Assembly (NCBI GenBank): GCA_027924585.1
Contig: BSBM01000361.1
Span: forward strand, 71,037,501 to 71,101,500
Direction of reading: 5' to 3'
Length of the DNA stretch: 64,000 nucleotides
DNA from: Larix kaempferi
Taxonomy: Eukaryota; Streptophyta; Pinopsida; Pinales; Pinaceae
Made by a program: the position numbers and the translations under genes. Within the stretch, counting starts at the first letter, position 1. Each line of letters begins with the position of its first letter. The notes under the pieces were generated by a model that saw only the letters and a list, made by a program, of their open reading frames with translations, made no database searches and was not told where the DNA came from. Positions 56,274 through 64,000 of this stretch are shown here, piece after piece.

Positions 56274-56477
56274 TTCGTCAAGCAAAAGATCAAGTGGGAG
56301 ATCAATTGAAAGACCAGGCGAAAGCTAGGATCAACCGTCGAAAAGAGGTATGTGTTTCAATACCAATCTATTTCTTTTGCAGTAACTAAATGCAATATAA
56401 TCAATGTGTTTATCTTCCAACCCTGCCCAGTTGGTAGTGTCCATCTCCTCACTATAGGGTAGAAATTCCGAACAACA
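56274..56477 (+). repeat. 3' LTR of element B, second part
   Basis: It resumes TTCGTCAAGCAAAAGATC directly after the second GCAGG and runs to CCGAACAACA, matching 34785-34987 of the 5' LTR. With 45358-46167 it makes a 1,014-bp LTR. Confidence 0.93.
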
Positions 56478-56482
56478 GGCAC

Positions 56483-57804
56483 CAAATCTCTTCCAAATGC
56501 AAATAAACTGACCAAAATGACTTCAAATACTTAAGTGTTGAATATGAAACTTGTAAAATTCATCAATGTCTGTCTATGCATCATAAATATATCAGAGAAA
56601 CATTCTTTCATTCGAAATCATCAACATTACAATGGCATACATCAATGTAGTGGGGAAATGGTCATAGTTTGCTCATTAATCATCATTTTTACATACAACC
56701 ACTTGGTATTTCGACCTGATACTTTATGAAGATGAAGAAAAAAGTATATTAAGCTTATTAAAATCAGACATGGATCGTGAGAATCTCTCCCAAGGAGTGC
56801 AAGATCTCACCAAAACCGCCCTCCCTCAAGGAGCAAGAATATGCCATCAAAACTAGAAATGGTTGAGGGAAGGTGTTGCACTAGAAGAAAACAAGAGCTG
56901 CCCTGTAGCTTACACCTAAAAATACAAACTACATTAAAGCTGCATGAAATACCTGATTGGCCTCTCCAAACACCAAATTGGATGGGAATCTTTCACCCTC
57001 GAAATTGGCTAAGGCAAGAAACTAGTCATCCACTAACTCTCTCTTCACAAATGCAATTTTTCTCAAATCATCAAAAGCCATTCTCAAGCTTGATTTCTGC
57101 ATTTTATAACCAACATTAGTATCCTATGGTTTGAATTCCTCCCATTAGCTTCTATAGATTTCCACTTAGGACATATTCCACATTTGCCACTTGTCTCGCT
57201 AGTTCCCAACCTTCCATCTTCTCCCAATTCGAGTAGGGACCTCTTTGGCTTCTCCAACTCCCATGAGCGCCTTTGTGGAGCCTATTTTTGGGGCTGACAT
57301 GTCATAATGGTTAGATGTCAGAAGTTTGATCTGAAAATTTTCATAGATGTCATATATGCTTCATCATTGTTGTCATAGGGGCTAGGGAATCTAGCCCAAG
57401 TGTCCACAAGCTTCCAATTTGACTCTTCCTCTTCCATGGAGGTTACCATTCCATCCCAATTCGACCTAAGATTCTCAATGCCATGTGTATTACTTACCAA
57501 CTCACCCAATAATTTTTTCCTTCTCATGGATTCGAAATGGCAAGAAAGATATGCCATGTGGCAGTGAGAAATCAAGCTAGTGTGGGTCCCACATCCTCCA
57601 TATTTATTCAAAACCATTTTCCACCTAGAGTTTCCCTTGAATTTATTTATTCAACCTCTTTATTAAATACTTGAACTATTATAATGTATAAACATTATTC
57701 ATTTGCTCCCTTATTATAATTCTTAATGTACCCATTCAACCTAGAGAACTGGTAGGATTGATGGGATTGTCCTACTATGCAATTATTTGAATGGGGACAT
57801 TATA
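56483..57804 (-). repeat. 5' LTR of element A, second part
   Basis: It resumes CAAATCTCTTCCAAATGC after the right target duplication of B (GGCAC, 56478-56482). It ends GGGGACATTATA, where the other LTR has GGGGACATTACA. It contains the 99-codon minus-strand frame at 57318-57617 that is also open in the other LTR. Confidence 0.93.
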
Positions 57805-59879
57805 ATTTTGAAATTCCATTGATAATCAATTTGTTAGAGTACTTCTTTGAGAATTTTTTATGTAGCTCCTTGCTAAGTTTTCTAGTTTGTGTATTTGTTG
57901 GTTGACCCAAAGATATGGTGCAAATTTTAATCTTATTGTACAATAACATGACAATGCACTCATGCATTGTTGAACCACAAAACACAAATCATTTGATCTA
58001 TACCATTGTTGAAGGGCCAATTTGAAAAGGTATGAACCCATGGTGTTTTGGTTCTATGCTTAGATTGCAAACAAAGTTCCAATATGACATTACAATAGCC
58101 AAACACAAACTACGTTGTTGAGGCTCTAGTGTGATGACACATAGCAAAGATTGTGTAAAAACCATAGGTGGTTGAACCAAAAACTACATTAAAAAAAATT
58201 AAATAAGATTGAATCAATGTAGTCATATAAATTTGTTGCCATCACACATAACTGCCAATGCATGATAGCTTGGATTATTAAATATATCATTATTTAAAGA
58301 GAACATGGATATAATCTTTTGTGCACATCTGAACATGAATATGGGCTTGAGGAACTTGATTAATAAATACATAATTAATTAAAAAAAACATGGATATATC
58401 ATTTTTACACATCTAAATATGAGTATTGGTTTTGATCCACATAATGTAGATATATCATTTCATATGTATTGACTTTGTTCACATATATGCAGATTATTCT
58501 TTGAATTTTTGTTCACATCTAATTATGAGTACGGGATTTGGTCTACATAATGTGAATATCATTTTATAGATAAACATTCTTTGGATGCAAAAAAAACATA
58601 TCCTAAAAAAATATATTCAATTTTATTAAAATAACACTATATTAAACCCTCATAAAAGTGAAAACTTGAAATAGAAAAATCATAATTTTTACCAGGCTCT
58701 TTGAGAATTAATCCTCTTCAAATACAACTTAACCTTTTAAGTTAAAATGAAACAAAAACTATGCCCGCACAGGTGTGGATCATTGGCGGTTCACTTGATA
58801 TGAAGTCACTTCTTGTTAATTGGAGGTCACGAGTTCAAATCACACCCGGCTTTACCTATGTCCCATGCTTGCGGGGTGTGTGGGGCACCCTGTGTCATGC
58901 AAGTACACAAAATGTTGTGTGGAAAACTTAACATACATTTAATCTTATGTTTTTAATCTAATTAACTTATTAGGTGTAAAGGCTTCTAGTATTTCCTTTG
59001 AAGTTTAATAAAACTTATAAATGAGAAAAATGTCGACCCGACATTTATTAAAAAAACATGCCCCCTATTACTAAATTTATATAAGATTAAAAAACCTGAG
59101 ATAACCCAACTTAATTCAATCTTTTCATCGCTAATAATTTTGCCCTTAAATGTATCAATGTATCTATACTGTACATCTTTCAATGAAGGATATATGTATC
59201 TTCGAAATTTATTCTCTTATGAAACTGTTCTGGTTTTTCAAAGATTGATATTTAGTAAATGCGATTACCATAACTAGAATCCTGAAAATTCTATATGCTT
59301 TTCCATTAACTCATGAAAAAATGTTTTCTGACACAGGCAATCGCCGGAAGCAGCCAAATCTCATGAAAACGAGGCAATAAAAAATATCTCAATTCTTCCA
59401 TACTCAAATATCGAGGGTTACAGGTAATCTCCGGAAGCAACCAAATAGAAGGGAGGTATTATCAATGTCTCAATCAGATCCTAAAATGCTCAAAAAATGA
59501 GGTTTCAAGGTGACTCTCAAGTATGTGTCCACTTCTCTTTGCAAGTTACAATATTCAAAAGTGTTCCCTCACTTTCAGATTCCATTACATACATCGCTCA
59601 AAGGGTTACATTTCAAAACATATTCAATGCAAAATTTCCAATGAGCAGTCAATATGACCCATATGCAAATCTGAAAATATATTTCTGTAAATCTTCCAAT
59701 GAATTTCAGTAATAGAAAGTATAATACAAATTCTTGTAATTGCAGAAGCATATGATCATAACCGATGGACCGCCAAAATCCATTATCGACTCCCACAAAA
59801 AACTTCTTAATTTACAAAGCCCTAAGAATATTTTCGCGGATGTATAGAAAAAATTTAACACTCAGCCGACGCAAATCTT
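57805..59879. other. Stretch without a recognisable gene
   Basis: Right flank of element A. AT-rich with no assignable frame. Diverged repeats of a CACATCTAANTATGAGTA-type word occur at about 58325, 58415 and 58515. A short direct repeat (CAGGCAATCGCCGGAAGCAG at 59336, CAGGTAATCTCCGGAAGCAA at 59420) is also present. A SINE candidate at 58765-58930 is listed separately. Confidence 0.45.
58765..58930 (+). repeat. tRNA-derived SINE candidate
   Basis: GGAGGTCACGAGTTCAAATC at 58822-58841 is a good B box. GTGGATCATTGGCGGTTCAC at 58774 could be a decayed A box, 45-50 bp upstream. The body continues GCTTTACC...GCGGGGTGTGTGGGG. Ends are not defined. Confidence 0.4.
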
Positions 59880-60480
59880 CAATAATCGCCCTTTTCTTCA
59901 AAGTTAGAGACCGCTGAAAACATAGGTTGAAGGCCATCCATGAGCTCCCCATTGTTGAGAATCCCCTCCTCTGCGATCATGAGTAGATTTTTTTCCGCAA
60001 GACTGTCGTTTCACCACGCATTCCTTCTAGGAAGGGGCGACTTCCATCCACTGCCCTTTCACCGCTGCTAACATTTTCAGAATCTCCATTAACAGATTTT
60101 TTATGGAGAAAACAATATTTAAATCAAAGCCCCAACCTGCAGCAAAGTCTAAAGGAGACTTCTTTGAAAACTGCAATACAAGGCACTTTAAATCCCATTT
60201 TATAGAAGAAAAATGCTTCCAGAGTGGACATGCAAATAAGAAAATTCTCAGATCTTTTTGTATTGCGATTGTTCACGCAGCAGAGGACGGTCCGTGGGAA
60301 CAGGGAGTTGGAGCAGAATGAAAATCTCAGCTGCATTAATGCGTCGCGGGGATCATGTCAGGCTAGGTGGATTGTTGAAGATCCTTATGTGATTCTGGAA
60401 TGGGTCAAGGGACGGGGCCTGCGGGAGCTGGGGATCTCGGCGGAGACGGAGAATCCCAACTGACGGAAATAGTGATAGTG
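59880..60480. other. Unidentified exon-like open segments
   Basis: The minus strand at about 59880-60005 reads AEKNLLMIAEEGILNNGELM and DGLQPMFSAVSNFEEKGDY with balanced composition; upstream of it, in another frame, is NGDSENVSSGERAVDGSRPF. The plus strand has overlapping frames, such as one ending DPYVILEWVKGRGLRELGIS at about 60440. This patch is less AT-rich than its surroundings. I recognise no family and cannot choose a strand. It could be the start or a decayed exon of a host gene. Confidence 0.3.
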
Positions 60481-61600
60481 TGAGGAGGGGTTCACATATC
60501 AATGGTGAAAATCGTCGAGAGATTAGCTCACTCCGTGAGTGAGTCACGTAGGAGAAAGTAAAGAGAGTAATCATGACCCATTGACTTGGTAGTTTCTCAT
60601 GTGCTTGAATTTATTTCATTATCACACTCATAAGTTTCATATGTATTGATGGTTTTAATGTTCCAGTTCAAATCGAAGACCATCAGATATGTATGACTCT
60701 TTTTATTAACTTTTAATTCTCTAGGTGGGAGCCTACCACTATTCTGGTAGCTCATGTGTTGGTCATAATATGTCATCCCAATTTAAGTTCATTATATTTG
60801 ACTAGCTCTAGGGGAGGGATGCTAATTGTTGGACACCCCACCTGGATCCACTCCCCACGCCATGTGGGCACCTTGGCACATGGCGTTTGCGGGCCGAGAT
60901 GGCAGTGCCACCTGTCATGGTTGCTGGGCACTTTCAAGCGGCCTTTCAGGCATGCTTTTCCACGGTCCCATCGCCATCTTCCTGTGGTCGATGTCTTCTC
61001 CTATGTTATTTTTCTTGGGCCTGGTCTGTGGTCACTCTGCTACCCCATTACCTGTTCACGTCGCCCTCCGTTGTCGTCGTATCTTCCTCAGGTTCTAGTC
61101 GTATCATGCTCTGGTTCTGTGCTGTTGCGGATGGAAGGTGCCTTGCTTGCATTCGGATGGCATTCATTGGTGCGCCTGATTTTCTCCACTGGTTCTCCCG
61201 ACATGGAAGGTTGCCCCATGCCAGCGGTGCACCATAGGTTGGTGAGCCCATCTGTAGTAGACCCTATTGGAGATTTCCATCGGTTTGGTGGTGGAGATGG
61301 TGCATTCCTGGTCCAGTGGGTTTGGTGGTGGCGATGGTGGCTTCTTGCTCGAATTCGTTCGGTGGCTTTGTTCGGTGGCGATGGTGGATTTCTGCTCGAG
61401 TTTCTTCGTGGGTTTCTTCGTGGGTTCGTGGTCCAGTCACCGTGGTGGCTTCATTCGGTGGCTCACTGGTAGGATTCCTACTATCCATCTCTGCGACTGT
61501 GTTTTTTAACACTCTCAGCCTGCTGGGAATTCTGTGGACCTTTTCTGCTGCATTTCTAGGTTTAATGTTGCATTTCTTAATGGGTTCTAGGTTAATGTTG
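60481..61600. other. GC-richer stretch, no recognisable gene
   Basis: From 60756 to 61472 a 238-codon plus-strand frame is open, and two other frames are also open over parts of it. That is what GGTGGCGATGGTGG-type low-complexity sequence produces. No domain, signal or start context supports a gene. Confidence 0.4.
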
Positions 61601-62540
61601 CATTTCTTAATGGGTTCACTGCAGTAGTGTTTATGTTACAGTAGGGTTTATTTAGGGTTTTTTTTGTTGGTTTATGTTTCATTCGTTGTAGTGGGGTTTT
61701 GGTGAATTACTCCGAACTGTTGCATTCGCTGTAGTAGGGTTTTGTTGGTTTAAGTTTGAATTGTTTGGTGGTTTTGGTTTGCATTCTAGGGCTACCGGGA
61801 ATTGGTATGCCAGGCCTGCTCCTGCTTTTGCTTGTTCTAATTCATGTTATGCTGGATATTGTTCGACTGGTTATGCTGGAAATTTTTGATAGCTCTATTT
61901 ATTTAAGGCACAATGCATAATACTCTTTTATGGTAGAATACAGAATATTGTTTTATGAATAATTGATAGGTTTACGTTGCAGTAGGGTTTATGTGGGGTT
62001 TATGTAGGGTTTGTGATGTTGGTTTATGTTGCATTCGTTGCAGTGGTGAATTGCATTTCGCATTATGATTTTATTTTATGAATAATTGATAATAGCAAGG
62101 TTTACGTTGCAGTAGGGTTTATATGGGGTTTATGTAGGGTTTGTGATGTTGGTTTATGTTTCATTTGCTGCAGTGATGAATTGCATTTCGCATTATGATT
62201 TTATTTTATGAATAAATGATAATAGCAGGGTTATGTGGGGTTTATGCAGGGTTTGTGATGTTGGTTTATGTTGCATTTGCTGCAGTGGTGAATTGCATTT
62301 CGCATTACGATTTTATTTTATGAATAATTGATTATAGCAGGGTTATGTGGGGTTTATGTTGCATTTGCTACATTGGTGAATTGCATTTCACATTACAATT
62401 TTATTTTATGAATACTTGATAATAGAAACATTTACGTTGCAGTAGGGTTTATATGGGGTTTATGTAGGGTTTGTGATGTTGGCAGCAGGGTTATGGTAAA
62501 TTTCTCCGAACTGTTGCATTCGTTTTAGTAGGGTTTTGTT
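61600..62540. repeat. Degenerate tandem repeat rich in AGGGTTTATG
   Basis: A unit of variable length (88-130 bp) is marked by TTTTATGAATAATTGATA at 61951, 62074, 62204, 62316 and, with one change, 62404. Each unit also has GCAGTAGGGTTTATATGGGG, TTTATGTAGGGTTTGTGATG and GAATTGCATTTCGCATTA. The unit interior is itself made of short TAGGGTTTATG words. Confidence 0.88.
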
Positions 62541-62599
62541 GGTTTAAGTTTGAACTGTTTTCATGAGTCTTTCTTGATTTGGAATGTTATGGCTATGCG

Positions 62600-63340
62600 A
62601 CCACACAACAGGCCCAAGCAAAATAACACCGTCTTATTACAGAGTTCCAAAATTGTTATTATTCTTATCACGGAGTTCCGAAATTGTTATTATGCAAATT
62701 TTTTATGCAAAATTTGTTATAATGCATAATTATTATGCAAAATTGTTGGTGAATATTATGCTAGGCATGCTTATTACAAAGTTCCATAATTGTTATTATG
62801 CAAAATTATTATGCAAACTTGTTATGCAGAATTGTTGCTGAAATGTTTATTTAGGGCACATTATAGAGTTATGTTGAAATGGTGAAATTGCATTATGCAT
62901 GAAGATTTTATGGGTTGAGTAATTGATAATAGTTTTCATGGCATAATTGTTATGCATTCAAGGAAAAATTGTCAATGAATTGTTTATTTAGGGCACATTA
63001 CAGCGTTTTGTTGAAATGATGAAATTGCATTTTGCAGGAAGATTTTATGGGTTTAATAAGTGATAATTTTTTTTCATGGCATATTTGAATAATTGATAAT
63101 AGTTTTACATGTTTTGCATGAGACAAGCAAATGGAAATAATAACTAATAACACATAACTAGTATATTATACCGTATGATAAACCCCTGATTACAATGCCA
63201 CAAATAGTAGGGAACTCTATGACCTAGGATTGTATCCAAAATGGCCTAGGATTGTATCCAAAATGGTCAGAGTCAATCATTACAAAATACACATTGCAAT
63301 GTGGTCACAACAAAAATTGTGGCACCCCTATATGACACCC
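62600..63340. repeat. AT-rich stretch with ATTGTTATTATGCAAA repeats
   Basis: Between 62640 and 62850 the words TTGTTATTATGCAAA and GAGTTCC(G/A)AAATTGTT recur five or more times with changes. At 62850-63090 a second pair (TGTTTATTTAGGGCACATTA, GAAATTGCATTWTGCA) recurs about 140 bp apart. No gene is seen. Confidence 0.6.
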
Positions 63341-64000
63341 CTATGCTTGATGTCCTCCAAGATCTTCACTACCCAATCTTGTTGAGTTTTTTGCTTGAGC
63401 CAAGTTGCTTGGCCTACCTAACAATGGCTGATTAGGTTGTGGTTGATTGCCTCCATATGATATCCAATTTGCTTCTTGTAGACACAAAGGAATTGAGTAG
63501 CCAGAGTTCACACTTGTGCTACTAACCCCTGCATTAGGTTGAGCCCCCCCATAATCATACATACGATTGAAACCTGCACTGTTAGGAGGGAATAAAGTGG
63601 GCATGTGTACTTGTTGATAGCGGGGGACTTGGATGTTTAGGAGGTCTTCGAAACATGGTGTATTATCTGTAATATGTTCCAATGTGTTTGGAATCATCCT
63701 GCTTTCCTCCACTATGTTTGCATCAATGACAACCCTTTATGCTTGCCCTTGTTCTTTTTTAAGCAATTGTTCATCCTTTCTCAATTCCTTTTCTTGCCTT
63801 TCCATATGTTTTTGATGGGCCTTTTCTTGCCTTTCTTTCTCTCTTTCAATCCTTTCCTGTGCTCGAAGTTCTGTTGCAGCAATCCTTCCAGCCTTCTTTT
63901 CTTTGGCTAAGTCCTTTTTCTGTTTTAAATCTTGGATTTCAAGTTTCTTATGCTCATACTAAACTAATAGTTTTATATAGTCTTCTGAGGTGGGTAACTG
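63341..64000 (-). pseudogene. Broken coiled-coil protein C-terminus, cut by the window edge
   Basis: Read from 64000 downwards, the minus strand gives QLPTSEDYIKLLV, a TAG, then a highly charged helix (EHKKLEIQDLKQKKDLAKEK, then ATELRAQERIEREKERQEKA, then HMERQEKELRKDEQLLKKEQ), a second stop near 63735, then ANIVEESRMIPNTLEHITDN and an Asn/Pro/Gln/Gly-rich tail (YGGNQPQPNQPLLGRP) ending at 63341. The heptad pattern suggests a coiled coil of about 75 residues. The two in-frame stops suggest a pseudogene. I do not recognise the family; coiled coils of this kind end some plant transposon-encoded or DNA-binding proteins. The N-terminal part lies outside the window. Confidence 0.55.

Larger units (their letters stand above)
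33972..56477 (+). mobile_element. Element B: Tat/Ogre-like Ty3/gypsy retrotransposon inserted in A's 5' LTR
   Basis: It begins TGTTATAGGTC and ends GAACAACA. GACAC (33967-33971) and GGCAC (56478-56482) flank it as a target duplication with one change; the intact LTR of A has GGCAC there. The 5' LTR is 33972-34987 (1,016 bp). The 3' LTR is 45358-46167 plus 56274-56477 (1,014 bp), split by element C. Without C the element is about 12.4 kb. It has a long leader, a single-frame gag-protease-RT-RNase H, an integrase after one frameshift, and 2 kb of 3' non-coding sequence. Many in-frame stops show it is dead. Confidence 0.93.
24565..57804 (-). mobile_element. Element A: chromodomain-bearing Ty3/gypsy retrotransposon (outermost of the nest)
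   Basis: Both LTRs can be read: TGTAATGTCCC...GGGGACATTACA at 24565-26335 (the 3' LTR), and the 5' LTR at 33524-33971 plus 56483-57804, split by element B. The 5' LTR adds up to 1,770 bp against 1,771 bp, which supports all four boundaries. Flanking bases ATTTG (24560-24564) and ATTTT (57805-57809) are a probable 5-bp target duplication with one change. Coding runs on the minus strand as gag, protease, reverse transcriptase, RNase H, integrase and a chromodomain-like end. Without its insertions the element would be about 7.9 kb. It carries two later insertions, D and B, and is dead. Confidence 0.93.

Noticed and set aside
60756-61512. Overlapping frames of up to 238 codons in three phases
   Set aside because: GC-rich low-complexity DNA leaves several frames open at once. 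No domain or codon signal favours one.
1-64000. Bacterial or organellar content, CRISPR arrays, operons, rRNA
   Set aside because: No ribosome-binding-site-led gene series, no regular spacer arrays and no rRNA or tRNA genes. All recognisable coding is plant nuclear or retroelement.

Overview
This 64 kb window is plant nuclear DNA, most likely from a conifer or another gymnosperm with a large, transposon-filled genome. The reasons are: plant-lineage Ty1/copia and Ty3/gypsy retrotransposons fill more than half of it; two host-type plant genes can be recognised (an intronless GLUTAMINE DUMPER gene and a broken piece of a HAESA/HSL1-type receptor kinase); and a Penelope-like reverse transcriptase relic is present, a class that in seed plants is chiefly known from conifers. 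I see no rRNA, tRNA or CRISPR structure and no bacterial gene organisation. The species assignment is inference.

Layout. 1-2447: no recognisable gene, one perfect 58-bp tandem duplication. 2448-9045: a decayed copia element with a 5' LTR, an initiator-Met primer site, a broken gag-pol, two tandem-repeat blocks and only a stub of the 3' LTR. 9046-24564: mostly unassigned DNA holding the intact GDU-like gene (11279-11569), the LRR kinase fragment (13190-13765), the Penelope-like fragment (16114-16338, minus), an array of palindromic GGTCGGATATCCGACC motifs (18331-18660), old gypsy and copia relics (20024-21500, minus) and several tRNA-derived SINE candidates.

24565-57804 is one nest of LTR retrotransposons whose borders can be read almost to the base. 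Element A (minus strand, chromodomain-bearing gypsy, LTRs about 1,771 bp) is the outermost. A 2.8 kb solo LTR (D, 29981-32777, target duplication TTCCA) sits in its gag. Element B (33972-56477, plus strand, 12.4 kb Tat/Ogre-like gypsy, LTRs about 1,015 bp) sits in A's 5' LTR. Element C (46168-56268, plus strand, LTRs 713 bp each) sits in B's 3' LTR, with a perfect GCAGG target duplication. C encodes gag and protease but stops before reverse transcriptase. Its LTRs differ at only about eight positions by eye, so it moved recently and must have used proteins from another element.

57805-64000: no gene I can name. It holds a SINE candidate, short exon-like open segments near 59.9-60.5 kb, a (T)AGGGTTTATG-rich degenerate tandem repeat (61600-62540) and, at the right edge on the minus strand, a broken coiled-coil protein that runs out of the window.

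The most interesting items are the RT-less element C with its duplicated zinc-knuckle block and gag lacking an ATG, the hairpin modules shared by B and C upstream of the 3' LTR, the palindromic array at 18.3-18.7 kb, the Penelope-like fragment, and the tRNA-arm-like repeats in the copia element.
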